This document shows positions 1 to 11,690 of a stretch of DNA of 64,000 nucleotides, piece by piece (the first letter of the stretch is position 1; each line of letters opens with the position of its first letter). Where the stretch lies: positions 14,737,386 to 14,801,385 of the forward strand of contig NC_069130.1 in the NCBI RefSeq assembly GCF_026914265.1, read 5' to 3'. Under the pieces are notes generated by a model. It was not told the DNA's origin, searched no databases, and saw nothing but the letters and a program-made list of their open reading frames with translations. Made by a program: the position numbers and the translations under genes. This stretch comes from Mya arenaria. Its lineage: Eukaryota > Mollusca > Bivalvia > Myida > Myidae.

Positions 1-1360
1 TTTGGCCGCCCCTTAAAGTGTATCTACTCAAACAAGAGGGCCATGATGGCGCTAAAACGCTCACCTAAGCAAACTCTGATAAAGCATTAATAAAAATGTT
101 GCAATTTAAATGTTTCTTTACTGATGACAATGCCATGTTTTTTTATTTGTAAAGGGTCAAGTGAAGAATCTACCTGTAATGTTTCATTGTATTTGGCCTG
201 GTAGTTTCAGAGATTTTTTTTTAAAGCAAAACAGTAAGTCGGCCATTTTGTTGTTGTTGTGGATGAATCTCAATGCCTTGTTGTATTTTTGTAGGGGGTC
301 ATGCAATGAAGCTTCCTGTAAAGTTTCAGTGAATTTGGCCTGGTAGTTTCAGAGGAGATGTTTTTTAAAGCAAAACAGGAAGTTTGCCAGATTGTTGTTG
401 TTGTTCATTAATCGCAACCCCTTGTTGTATTTTAGTAAAAGGTAAACCAAGGAAGCTTCCTGTAAAGTTTCATTGAATTTGGACTGGTAGTTTCAGAGAT
501 GTTTTTTTAAAGCAAAACAGGAAGTCAGCCATTTTGTTGTTGTTGTTGTTGATCAATCGTGACCCCTTGTTGCATTTTTTGTAGAGGGTCACCTAAGGAA
601 GCTTCCTGTAAAGTTTCATTGAATTTAAACGGGTAATTTCAGAGGAGATGTTTTTTAAAACAAAACAGAATGTCAGCCATTTTGTTGTTGTTGTTGATCA
701 ATTGTGACCTCTTGTTGTATTTTTGTAGAGGGTCACCCAAGGAAGCTTCCTGTACAGTTTCATTGAATTTGGACTAGTAGTTTTAGAAGAGATGTTTTTT
801 TCATTTTTAGCAAAACAGGAAGTTGGCCATTTTGTTGATGTTGTTGTTGTTGTTGATCAATCGTGACCCCTTGTTGTATTTTTCTAGAGAGTCACCATTA
901 TGAGGAAGCTTCCTGTAAAGTTTCATTGAATTTGGAGTGGAGCTTCAGAGGAGATGTTTTTTTAAAGCAAAACAGGAAGTCAGCCATTTTGTTGTTGTTC
1001 CTGTTGTTGTTGATCAATCGTGACCCCTTGTTGTATATTTGTAGAGGGTCACCATTATGAGGAAGTTTCCTGTAAAGTTTCATTGAATTTGGACTAATAG
1101 TTTCGGAGGAGATGCTTTTTAAAGCAAAACAGAAAGTCGGCCATTTTGTTGTTGTTGTTAATCAATCGTGACCCCTTGTTGTATTTTTGTAGAGGGACAC
1201 CCAAGGAAGCTTCCTGTGAAGTTTCATTGAATTTGGCCAGGTAGTTTCTGAGGAGATGTTTTTTAAGCAATTGTGGACGGACGGACGGACGGACGGACGG
1301 ACGATGGACAAAGACTGATCACAATAGCTCATCTTGAGCACTTCTTGCTCTGGTGAGCTA
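1..1360 (+). mobile_element. Helentron/pearl-like element: ~145-bp tandem array, GACG microsatellite, terminal hairpin
   Basis: About eight imperfect copies of a ~145-bp unit run to about 1260. A marker word, CTTCCTGTAAAGTTTCATTG, recurs near 312, 456, 602, 746, 909, 1066 and 1210. Each unit also has a (GTT)n stretch followed by GATCAATCGTGACC. The array ends in a GGAC/GACG microsatellite at about 1273-1303. A hairpin-capable end follows (outer stem TAGCTCA/TGAGCTA, inner stem GAGCA/TGCTC, about 1325-1360). Tandem core, then ACGG-type microsatellite, then a 3' hairpin is the known layout of bivalve pearl and other non-autonomous Helentron-like elements. The 5' end lies outside the window. Small open frames inside are by-products of the repeat and are not called as genes. 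Confidence 0.65.
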
Positions 1361-1557
1361 AAATAATTGATAAATTAATTTATATTGGCCTCATCACAAA
1401 CTACATGGGTTGTGTATAACTGAACTATTATCTCCTTTTTCTGAAGGACGAAGTAACTGAAAAGCCCAGTCTACGTGAAATCCATTTATAAGCCCTTAGT
1501 TAAACGCTGAAGGTTTAGGATTGTCAGAAATCTAGTGTATCAAGCCTTCAGATTTTA

Positions 1558-1902
1558 CCTTAAAGCTGCACTCTCATAGATATACTGTTTTTACAACTTT
1601 TTCATTTTTTGTCTTGGAAAGAGCAAAATTTTTGCGTAGATATCTGGAAACCAAAGATTGCTGACAAAATATCAGTTCGCAGATTTTCATATTTCCGTTC
1701 GAAAATTTATGGCTTAAACCGTTACTAACGGTGTAAGAAAAATTCATAAAACATCAATTTTTGAGCTTAAATATAAAAATCTTAGATCTAATTTTTAGTA
1801 AGCAGTCTTATATAACTGGTTTCCATGCACAAATTGGCTGGTTCCAAGACAAAAAATAAAAAAGTTGTCAAAACGTTCAATCTGTGAGAGGGCAGCTTTA
1901 AT
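1558..1902 (+). mobile_element. MITE family B, copy 1
   Basis: The element starts TTAAAGCTGCACTCTCA and ends with the inverted form (GAGAGGGCAGCTTTAA). It shares internal words with 21788-22108, such as GCAGATTTTCATATTTCC and GTTGTCAAAACGTTCAATCTGT. The two copies define a ~320-345 bp TIR element with an internally palindromic body and no coding capacity. Confidence 0.7.
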
Positions 1903-2592
1903 GGGCCTTTGAATCTGATTATTCCAAAAAAACTGATCCTTCAAAAAACATTTTGCACAGACTTAAAAAGCCAATTTGGCAATCAAGTGATACATTTTTG
2001 CATTTTTGATTACAGAAATGAACATTAAATCAACCTTTAAGAATTTTGTAGCCAGTCTACCAGGCTGTTTCCAATCACCGTGGTAACTGAAGTGGAATCG
2101 TGCACACTGCCGATTCTGAAAAATCGCCCACATCACTGCTCATCCTTGTTGAATCCCCACAGCAGTATTTCTTCTATGATCGAATACAGGAATAATAAAC
2201 TGTTTGGAACGAAATATTGTTATCCCTACTCAAGTTGTATCTTATATATTCTTCACAAACCAGTCATTCACGAAAGTCACAGTAAGCACTTTGATAACTA
2301 CATTTTTACTTTACACTTTAACACCTGAAAATGGTTTTTAGTCATGAATGTAATAAATGTAAATAGGATTTATTCATGATCTTTGTACTTAAAAGTTTCC
2401 GTATAAATTCCAATATTTTCTTATATAAATCCAAGCATATGCCCCATTTTATTTTCAAGATCTAGGGTTATGAGTAAAACAATCTCAGGTCTAAGACTCA
2501 CATTCAGAAAAGCATTTTTATTAAATTTCAAAGAATCATTTTTATTCTATTCATTTAACAAAAAAAAACATAGGTAATTGCGCAATTTAGAA
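1903..2592. other. No recognised feature
   Basis: AT-rich sequence. An 82-codon open frame at 2080-2328 has no family resemblance I recognise and no convincing splice context. Confidence 0.5.
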
Positions 2593-2597
2593 TAGTA

Positions 2598-2766
2598 CAG
2601 TCGAATCCAGTTGGCTCGAATTCCTCGTTGGCTCAAAATAGAAGTAAAGGACCGATTTCTTTATACTGAAGGTAAAAAATCCTGCTTCAGGCTCAAATTT
2701 TTCGAGGCTCGAGGCATTTTCCCTGGTCCCTGGGAGTTTGATCGAGCCAATGGGGTTTGACTGTAC
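2598..2766. mobile_element. Short Tc1/mariner- or pogo-type MITE
   Basis: A ~170-bp sequence bounded by TACAGTCGAATCCAGTTGGC at one end and its imperfect inverse at the other (GCCAATGGGGTTTGACTGTA). TA dinucleotides at both edges are the target duplication expected for Tc1/mariner/pogo elements. The interior has no coding potential. Confidence 0.65.
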
Positions 2767-2771
2767 TGATA

Positions 2772-3630
2772 TTCTTCAAATTTCACTAGAAGGAATGTTA
2801 CAATGAAATGCAGATTTTTGCAGTTTTGCCACTTCAGTCTGAGCTAAGACTTGGAATCTATTTTCTTTTATCTGGACCAATAATGAACAATTTCCAAAGT
2901 CAATGTAGTTTGACAATCAACACAATTCATAATTAACTGTCACCATGCAGGCATGGACAAGATTCCTCATTTTTCAAGCCACTGGTTTGCGAAAATGTTC
3001 TACTGGAGCACAGGATTAGTTGTAATCCAAAAGAAATTTGTGCCAATAATGAAAGCCAACCATGTGGACAATTAGCTCTGGCACTAATATACATGCCAGA
3101 CCAACCGTAAACTCTCGACTAAAACTTGCCATTAATTTGGCCTCAATATTGAATAAGTAGAACGCAAGCAACATAAAGCAAATGCCAACACTTTTCTGTT
3201 TTTTCTCTCAGTAAAACAAGGTTTTAAAGGCATATGATACAATTGCAAGATAAAAAGAAAATTGTCAAAAACTTGCATCAAAATTGACATTGTGTACAAC
3301 GCATTGAATCTTACTTACTGATATATCACATCGCTTACGGCACATATATCTTACGTAGTTTCTGTGAATTTTTCCAATTTGAAATTTATGGAGGTAGTCT
3401 ACAACATAAATCCAAGTAAGTTTAAAAAAAGTGTCGGTATATTTATCTTTACTCATAAAAAGGAATCATTTAAAGTGGGAAACTATTATGCCCAGATATT
3501 CAAGATTGGTCTAAGAATGAAATACACCAATATACCAAAAAGAAAGATAACTCTTGAAATTGACCACCAAAGACAAGTTAGCTATTAGCTCCCTTTGCAG
3601 ACAGCCTGAGCCATTTATAATGGCCGGCCG
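2772..3630. other. No recognised feature
   Basis: AT-rich, short overlapping open frames only. I see no domain, RNA gene or repeat that I can support. Confidence 0.5.
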
Positions 3631-3631
3631 T

Positions 3632-3727
3632 TGTACATGTAGAATACAGTCAAAGTGTGAAAATAGCCCCGCAACCAGTACATGTATGTAGAATACTGTC
3701 AAAGTGTGAAAATAGCCCCGCAACCAG
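3632..3727. repeat. Tandem duplication of ~48 bp
   Basis: Two near-identical copies carrying GTCAAAGTGTGAAAATAGCC, each ending CCCCGCAACCAG, lie directly side by side. They look like a recent local duplication. Confidence 0.85.
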
Positions 3728-3739
3728 AGTTTTACATGG

Positions 3740-3875
3740 AATTATTTTATTTCAAGAATTCTCAACCATCATAAAAACATTCCTGTGAAATTTGGCTGTA
3801 ATTGGTGAGTGGTTTAGGAGGAAAAGTTGTTTGAAGGAAAATGTTGATTACGGACGGACAAGGGACACGCACAGT
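3740..3875 (+). repeat. Fragment resembling a Helentron-like repeat end
   Basis: It contains CCTGTGAAATTTGGCTGTAA and GTTGTTTGAAGGAAAATGTT, followed by a single GGACGGAC. This resembles the repeat-plus-microsatellite join at 1-1360 but is reduced to a short relic. Confidence 0.35.
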
Positions 3876-4550
3876 ACCCTTTCACAACTAGGGGTGGGTA
3901 TTGCTCAGATTTTTTTCGATACGATACATATTGCAATATGGAGTTGGCGATACATGATACTTATTGTCGATACAATACAGCAATACTTATAGTACAAAAT
4001 TGTTTAAATAAATAGTTCCAACACTTTTTTTAGTTTTAGAAAAAACATAAAACATGTGAAAAAAAATCAACAACAAAGAATGTGGTTTTGTTACACAAAA
4101 CAACAAAATACTTCTTGTATCAAATGATACCAGAAAAAAGTAATTAAACTGTGAATATATAAACTAACAAGTCTTTTCTTTAACCTTTACATGACCATGC
4201 AGAACGGTTATGTTAAATTGACGAATATTTGTAGACAGTTAAAAATATTATCTAATTTGCCTGGCCAGTTCTATTGCCGCACTGGTAAAATAAACTTTTG
4301 TCTTCATCATGACTTATGGTTCAATGCCGCCATGTAAATTTATTTGTGAAAATGAGTTAACAATCATGATTAAACAGGCCTGTCAGCATGTAAGTCATAT
4401 AACTCTACTAGCTACTTCTGTATTACAAATATTGCAAAAGGTCTTTATATAGTTTGAATTAATGTAGAGATTATTTTAGTTTTTGAGTTATGGTCAAGGT
4501 TAAATATTTTCTCACCAACAAGGACATCGACACAATATCTGACAATACAT
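3876..4550. other. AT-rich stretch with GATAC-rich patch
   Basis: A patch at about 3915-3985 repeats GATACGATAC-like words. The rest is low-complexity AT-rich sequence with no gene that I can support. Confidence 0.45.
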
Positions 4551-5035
4551 CGTGAGGCACCATGGGGTCACCTAGTGAGGCACCATGGAGTCACCGTCGT
4601 GAGGCACCATGGAGTCACCGTCGTGCGGCACCATGGGGTCAGTCATGAGGCACCATGGAGTCACCGTCGTGAGGCACCATGGAGTCACCGTCGTGAGGCA
4701 CCATGGGGTCACCGTCGTGAGGCACCATGGAGTCACCGTCGTGAGGCACCATGGAGTCACCGTTGTGAGGCACCATGGGGTCAGTCATGAGGCACCATGG
4801 AGTCACTGTCGTGAGGCACCATGGAGTCACCGTCGTGAGGCACCATGGAGTCACCGTCGTGAGGCACCATGGAGTCACCGTCGTGAGGCAACATGGGGTC
4901 ACCGTCGTGAGGCAACATGGGGTCACCATCGTGAGGCACCATGGGGTCACCGTCGTGAGGCACCATGGGGTCACCGTCATGAGGCACCATGGAGTCACCG
5001 TCGTGAGGCACCATGGGGTTACCCTCGTGAGGCAA
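4551..5035. repeat. 24-bp minisatellite, about 20 copies
   Basis: The unit is GTGAGGCACCATGGAGTCAC plus CGTC, with G/A and C/A variants (CACCATGGGG, CAACATGGGG). Two shortened units (near 4637 and 4783) lack two bases and shift the register. Because the period is a multiple of three, several frames on both strands stay open. I see no flanking coding sequence, start context or splice signal that makes any of these a real gene. Confidence 0.95.
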
Positions 5036-5640
5036 CAAAATTTAGTATTATTGCAAAAGGTTCAATGAAATACCAAGCTTATTCGTACATTGGAAACTTT
5101 AAAATAAAGGAAGCTTAAAATTAGATATCCTACGGCATTGTTATGGGATCTTCTTGCTTGGTACCCAAAACATTTGAACTTAAAACTGATGTTGTTATAG
5201 CATTCAGTACATTTTGGAGTTGTCTAAGTGATATTGAAAAATAAGGAGTCAAACAATTTCAAAATAAAAAAAAACATTTTTTTTTTCATATTAATTGATT
5301 AGGAATACATTTTAAGATTCAAATCTGTTAGTGAAGTTTTATATAAAGGTTATTTTTCTCATAATGATAATTAATTTTCTTAGATCCATTAAGTACAACA
5401 TTTGAGATAACATTAAGGCATCAATTGCAGAAATTACAATAACACCTACTTAAACATGATTTCCAAACTTGGCATTGCATTTCAATATCAAAATTTAGCA
5501 AGACCCAAAAGAGCCGTCAATTTTCCCAAACAATTGTTCAATATTTCCCTGCACAGAAACTAAAGGAGCAAATAATCAAACAGACAATAAAAAAGCTCAA
5601 TTGTATTACACTGTAGCTGTTTGATTGATTAACTCGTTTC
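5036..5640. other. No recognised feature
   Basis: AT-rich spacer with homopolymer runs. Nothing gene-like. Confidence 0.5.
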
Positions 5641-5649
5641 ATCCCTAAG

Positions 5650-5880
5650 TAGTTTAAGGCCTAAAAAAGAAAAACATTTGGTTGGGGTTGACCCGACCCT
5701 ACATACAAAATAGGGGCTGACCCTACCGTTTTTATAATCAGCTGGTAAAAAAATAAACATAAATCAATAAATAAATGTGTTTTAATTAATAAGGCCTAAA
5801 AAAAAAAATGTTTGGTTAGGGTTACATCCTTTTCAAAAATAGGTAGGTAGGTAGGCTTTTTTTTTTTAATTATTAGGCTT
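5650..5880. repeat. Short dispersed repeat with CCTAAAAAA / pyrimidine tracts
   Basis: Two adjacent versions of GGCCTAAAAAA followed by TTTGGTTRGGGTT and ACCC-rich words. Related pieces occur near 7605-7690 and 10975-11060. A GTAG tetranucleotide run (GGTAGGTAGGTAGG) lies near 5845. Identity unknown. Confidence 0.45.
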
Positions 5881-5924
5881 TATATATTATTAAAAATGTG
5901 CCTGTCAAAAGAAATAAAAAAACA

Positions 5925-7130
5925 CACAAAAAAACTCAAGGGACATAATTTGTATTAAGGGTTAAAATGGAGTTATGTTTCTTGTTGTAAGATGGTCGTA
6001 AATAATTTTGAATTTTAATAAGTGCATTGAATGAAAGGTATAGAAGTTTTTTTTTATTAAAATCCCAACTTGCCCTTAACTTTTACTTGCCTAAAACTTT
6101 AACCTAAGTCAATCAAGGATATGGAGGTATATGTTACCTCATTGGATGATGGTCCTGAACAATTGTGTGAAGTATTAAGTCAATTGAATAAAGGGTATAG
6201 AAGTTATTAATAAATATCCCAACCTGCCCTAAAACTTTAACCTAAGTCCAATAGTCAATCAAGGGCCATAATTTGAATAAAAGATAATATGGAGTTATCT
6301 AACCTCATCATGTGATGGCCCTTAACAACTGTGTGAAGTATTAAGTCAATTGAATGAATGGTATTGGAGTTTTAAGTGAAAATCCCAACTTGCCCTAAAA
6401 CTTAAACCTAAGACAATCAGGGGCCATAACTTGTATTAAGGATAATATGGAGTTATGTAACCTCATTGTGTGATGGTCCTGAACAACTGTGTGAAGTATT
6501 AAGTCAATTGAATAAAGGGTATAGAAGTTATTAATAAATATCCCAACCTGCCCTAAAACTTTAACCTAAGTCCAATAGTCAATCAAGGGCCATAATTTGA
6601 ATAAAAGATAATATGGAGTTATCTAACCTCATCATGTGATGGTCCTGAACAACTGTGTGAAGTATTAGGTCAATTGAATGAATGGTATTGGAGTTTTAAG
6701 TGAAAATCCCAACTTAAAACTTTAACCTAAGACAATCAGGGGCCATAACTTGTATTAAGGATAATATGGAGTTATGTAACCTCATTGTGTGATGGTCCTG
6801 AACAACTGTGTGAAGTATTAAGTCAATTGAATAAAGGGTATAGAAGTTATTTATAAATATCCCAACCTGCCCTAAAACTTTAACCTGAGTTTCATAGTCA
6901 ATCAGGGGCCATAATCTGTGTAAAGAGTAATATGGAGTTATCTAACCTCATCATGTGATGGCCCTGAACAACTGTGTGAAGTATTAACTCAATTGAATGA
7001 AAGGTATTGGACTTATAAGTGAAAATCCCAACTTGCCCTAAAACTTTAACCGGACACCGACGCCGACAACGAAGCCGACGCCGGGGCGAGTAGAATAGCC
7101 CACCTATTCTTCGAATAGTCGAGCTAATAA
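5925..7130 (+). mobile_element. Helentron-like element: ~160-bp array in ~322-bp dimers with CCGACG end
   Basis: About seven monomers of ~160 bp alternate between two subtypes. GGAGTTATCTAACC recurs near 6291 and 6615, and GGAGTTATGTAACC about 320 bp apart, so the true period is a ~322-bp dimer. The array ends in a GACGCCGACAACG-type microsatellite (7050-7090). After it comes a hairpin-capable end with CTATTC/GAATAG and GTCGAGCTAA. The monomer length and the microsatellite-plus-hairpin end resemble the ~160-bp repeat-cored elements of bivalves. Confidence 0.6.
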
Positions 7131-7868
7131 ATAGCCTACTTACACAAACTGTTTTTGGAAAAGATGTTATCTTACCAAATCATATCAGTTCAAATGGTCA
7201 AGACTTTTCTACGCTAATAACTTTTCTGTACATGTATTAGAGGCCTGTAACAGATCTTTAACAGTGTGCGAAACTAACCTTTTTTACCTGGTAGCCAATG
7301 GGGTTTACAGACTTTGAAATTTCTGAAGCCCAAGCCAGATTTACAGCCCATCAGATTACAGAAAAAAGCATCTTGAGCATCTTACATAGTTAAAAACAAG
7401 GAATGATATGATGATATGACATAATTATGTCTGGGAGTAGGATTGTTACTGGTCCCAGCAAGTGTACAATTTTTTATTTTATTTTGTATGAATGCAAGTA
7501 TGATGGTCCAGGTGTGGTCCTGTGTTGCCAGGGGGCAGGGCAGCTAGTGAAGCAGGAGGGTGTCAGTCCAGCAACATGTGCTGCTTGTGACATGATTTTA
7601 TTTAGGCCAACAAAAACAAAAAACCTTTGTTTTCGGTAACCCGACCAACCCTATTTTTTCCTCTCCAACCCTAATCTTTTTTTAGGCATAATAGTAAAAA
7701 ATCAAAATTAAATATATTGTCGTTATTTTCGTTGTATGTCTGTCTCTGTTCCAGGAGAATAAACTTTCTTTCCTTATTATGTATTACCGATACGCTTTGT
7801 CAACAGGGAAACAAAATGGCAGAGTTCGGCGATCCCTGTCCGATATCTTCAAATTGGCAAACGCATGT
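7131..7868. other. No supported gene; one dispersed repeat piece
   Basis: A piece of the CCTAAAAAA-type repeat sits near 7605-7690. Open frames at 7427-7639 and 7717-7974 run into repeats and show no recognisable domain. Confidence 0.45.
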
Positions 7869-7872
7869 GTTG

Positions 7873-8870
7873 GTCCCAGGTTTTTTTTCGGTATTTTGGG
7901 AATATGACCTATACCCGTGGTATTGGGAATTTTCGCGCCAATTTTGCAAAAATTGGGAAATTCTTCATAAATAATTACAAAGGATAAAATTTATAGAATA
8001 TTAAAATGAATAGCTTTGGTATTTTCAACATAATACTCACTTACTAGATGTTATCACCTTATATTGTTTAAGCACTTGTTTTAACTCTTTGAAATAGTCA
8101 AATTGTTTACCCCCTTTATTAATATTTTTATGAGACGCTGTCATATAATAAAAGTACTTCATAGAAAATTATTTTTAATAGAAGACAATTTGATGGGCTT
8201 AAATTGGATACAAAATCTGCTTTCTATTAAAAATAGTCAGACTTTTTATGCAATTGATAAAAAGCAAATGAATATTTTTTGTAAAATTTCATCAAGTTGT
8301 TTCCTTTTGTCATTCATCAAAAATTAAGTCCACCATCATTATAAATAAATAAAGACTTGTTAATTTCTGACCGAGTTGTCTACTTTCAGTTTCACTTCTC
8401 AGTTCTGTCATATTCCGATATTGGCAATGAAGGTCAAGGTCATGTATGTGAGGCATGATAAAGAACAGCATTGTCTATTAGTAATTTTAATCCCCTTCTG
8501 CACCGAATAATCTACTGTCAACTTAAAATTATTAATCCTTTTGTTTACAATAACACATGTTTTTAACACAATGTGAAGAACTCTTTAATTTGTTACATGC
8601 TCTCTGATTGGATGGAAAATAAAGTTCAACCAATGAAAATCCACCTTTCACCACTGATCATTGTATGTCTCTGTGAATAGACGCTTGCATGCAGGGGAAA
8701 TAACTGTGTTGTTTATATTTTCATTGTCAATTTTCTCATTTTTTCTTTCGTCTTTTTTGGATCTCCAGATTGGGAATTTTTATCGGAAATTGGGAAAAAA
8801 AGATACTTTTTGCCATTGGGAACATGACCGAATACCGGCTATAAAAATTGCCGAAAAAAAACCCTGGGTC
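7873..8870. mobile_element. ~1-kb element with ~95-bp terminal inverted repeats
   Basis: The left end (GTCCCAGGTTTTTTTTCGG, then GGGAATATGACC) is matched inversely at the right end (GACCCAGGGTTTTTTTTCGG read on minus). The similarity extends about 95 bp inward through AATTGGGAAATTC-like words. The interior is AT-rich with no transposase reading. The superfamily is not identified. Confidence 0.6.
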
Positions 8871-9769
8871 CGAACACGTGGTTGATCACAGGAGACACAT
8901 TTTGCTGTCTTTATAATGAAGATTTTTAGGCAATAGTTCGCGGTGTTATTTATCCATGTCCAAAATAGAACTTACTTTTTTTACATAAGGCTTTGCGTAT
9001 ATCATGCAGGCTTCTTACGATTAGGCTTTGCGAATTCATGCAAGCTTAACTGCGAGGTTCACATTTCATAAAACATTACATTAATTTATCTGCAGTTATC
9101 AATGGTTATTTATTTCGCCTTATTTAAGTCCCATCCACTGGAAACAAAAACCTGCGAAAGTTAAAACAACACATTTATAGGAATGTGTCGGCTGCAGATC
9201 GAACAGTACAATTTGTGACGTCAGAGCACGAGTGGTAATAAGATCAAAGGCGGGTGACTATGGTTTGTATTTAAATTGGTCGGTCGGATACCATATGATA
9301 CCATTTGATTGCCAGGATTTTGTCTAGGCTGGTAAGAAAATACCATATGATCGAAAAAATATAATAATCAATACTCGTCGTCTGGGAATCTTAAAACAAT
9401 GACCGAGATGTTTGAATGCACTTCGATTATGAATGAAACTTTGATTGTTACGAGAATAATGATAAATTATAAATAATAAAATACGTTAAATAAATCCGTA
9501 TCCGCGTTTAGTTGTTCTATTATTAACCTACCTCTACATAAGAGAGCTCACAGTTGACAAGAAAATTCAAGCAAATTAACAAATTTAGTTGATAAATGAC
9601 TGTTTCGCTAGAACATCATCATAGATTTGTAGAAATTGAAGTGCTGGATTTGTTATGAAAACTGATTGCATCTTATATAAAGGAGTATTGTATAAAACAA
9701 ACACTAAATTTCATGGGCAAAATTGGCGAGAAAATATGGTAGTTGAAGGTAAGGAAATGATTTCAGACA
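8871..9769. other. No recognised feature
   Basis: AT-rich spacer. Words such as GATACCATATGATACC recur near 9290-9350 but too briefly to define a family. Confidence 0.45.
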
Positions 9770-10879
9770 TTAACCCTTTAGCACATAGACAAGTGGCCAG
9801 ATTACACCTCCCAGTCAATAGCCATCTTACTGATAAGCAGTCCTTATCTGTATAGGTACTTTTCTGGATATTTGAAAATGAGAAAATGAATACAGCAGTA
9901 TGACCTTAAAATCAATGTTACTCCAAATAATTGTGTCCAAATCTTTTTTATGTGAATACATTTTTTATAGATAATTAAATTATCTAATAAATGGTGTCAA
10001 TGATGAAATATTACATTATTTTATTTCAGCTGTGAATGTATTTTCAAGATGGAATTGTAACATTTCTTTGAAATGTCATAATTGCATTAAAGCAAAGGGT
10101 AATAAAATGCTGGGATCAATCTAATTTTTATTACCCCTATCATAAAAAAGACCCATCTGGATTAAAAAGCCGACAATTTATGTTCTTGTGTATAATACAC
10201 AGAAATATGTCAGGAATATCCGGTGTCATCCAGCTGAGAGATCCAGTCCAAGGTGTCTGTTTAACTTTATTACCCCCTCATAAAATTGTTTACAAAAAAG
10301 AAAGCTGATAAATGATTTTCCGGTATGAATAAAAAGATCTAGATCAAACAAAACATGACTTATTTTACAGCCAAAACTATGATGGACATTATATCAGCTT
10401 CACAGAAAATTTACCCATCATTTTCTCATTTACTAATTGTTTCTTTTGTTTGTAAACAAAATATTACCTTTAAGTAAATATAATCTCAATTGATTTTAAT
10501 GGTAAACTGAACTGACGTAATATATTTAATGATTTACGCATCAATGAATTTGGGGGAAATTCCATACAGTACTCAGCTCGTGGTCTTATTACGTCACAAT
10601 GGGATATCACACCTGCAATTGGGAGCATAAACACCTTCTCAATTTAGCAGACGATATTTTCAAGGGAAAATCAATACACAAAAGGTTAAACTTTAATTTT
10701 ATAAACATCCGGGATATTGTTTACAAAAAGAAAGATGCAAAATTGAAATATTGAAATGACCCTATTGAAATATGCGGGCCATGCGTTTACATCCAGTAAT
10801 GGATACGGTCGGCCAGATGCGTATACATCTGCTAATGAGCTATGTCGGCCTATCTCGTATACATGCGCTAAAGGGTTAA
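9770..10879. mobile_element. Non-autonomous piggyBac-like element with TTAA target duplication
   Basis: TTAA at 9770-9773 is followed by CCCTTTAGCACAT. The right end is ATGCGCTAAAGGG followed by TTAA at 10876-10879. TTAA duplication and CCCTTT-type inverted ends are characteristic of piggyBac elements. Near the right end GTATACATNNGCTA-like words recur as subterminal repeats (about 10795-10865). The ~1.1-kb interior has no transposase frame, so it is a deletion derivative or MITE that would need a transposase from elsewhere. Confidence 0.72.
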
Positions 10880-11535
10880 ACATTGCTGTTTTTTTCTGAC
10901 TTTTTGTTAATTATGGAAAGCTTAGATATAATATAATTGATTTGATGCAACGGAATTTTGCATGAAATGGAAACTGTAAAAAAAAAGTCCCGACCGACCG
11001 ACCCTATTTTTTTCCACCATGTTACCAGAAACAGGTTTTGTTTTTTTTGGCCTTACATCTATTTCATATTTTTTCGGTAACTAAATATTCTTGAGTTTAT
11101 TTGAAAAAAAAAATAATCATCCACACTTCAATATCTTTCTAGTCACACATCAAAAAACATATAGAGATGATATGTATTGCAATATGATTTCCGTCAAAAT
11201 AATTATTTTTAAGCAGTAAAGCATAAAGCTTTGCTTGACAAGGGAGATCACTGCAACAGGAAACATCAGGGACAATTAGTTTAAAATAATAGACGTGTTA
11301 TACGGGATTCTTCCAATCCCTAACGTCTAAACGGGAATTTGCAAAAAACGGGGGTGTTTTAAAAATATTGAAATTGTTTTAAGTGAAGTATTTTATGGTT
11401 GAAATTGATCATAAAGAGTTATATTCATATTTTACCATGTAAGTGAAATGTTATTTTGCACTAAACAAGCATTTAATGCATTAAAACAAGTTGTTTACCT
11501 TTCCAATAAAACGAAAATTGACTGACACAGACAAC
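10880..11535. other. No supported gene
   Basis: Contains a short piece (10975-11060) related to the CCTAAAAAA / CCGACCGACC dispersed repeat. Otherwise AT-rich with nothing recognisable. Confidence 0.45.
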
Positions 11536-11544
11536 AATTATGCA

Positions 11545-11690
11545 AAGGGGAACAATTCGATACAATCGTAATAGCTCGGCCTCCTCCGACAAAGCTTCGA
11601 GATAGACCTTGTTATACAACCGTAACAACTCGGCCATGGCCGAAATGTTCCGAGCAATTTAAAACTGTGCCCTAAAGCCTTGCAGGTGCC
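11545..11690. repeat. Degenerate ~65-bp repeat pair with CGGCCATGGCCG palindrome
   Basis: Two diverged versions of ATACAAYCGTAAYARCTCGGCC lie side by side, the second carrying the perfect palindrome CGGCCATGGCCG. This is more GC-rich than its surroundings. Family unknown. Confidence 0.45.

Noticed and set aside
4609-5118. 169-codon open frame across the 24-bp minisatellite
   Set aside because: Explained by the repeat period; register shifts between units break frame consistency.
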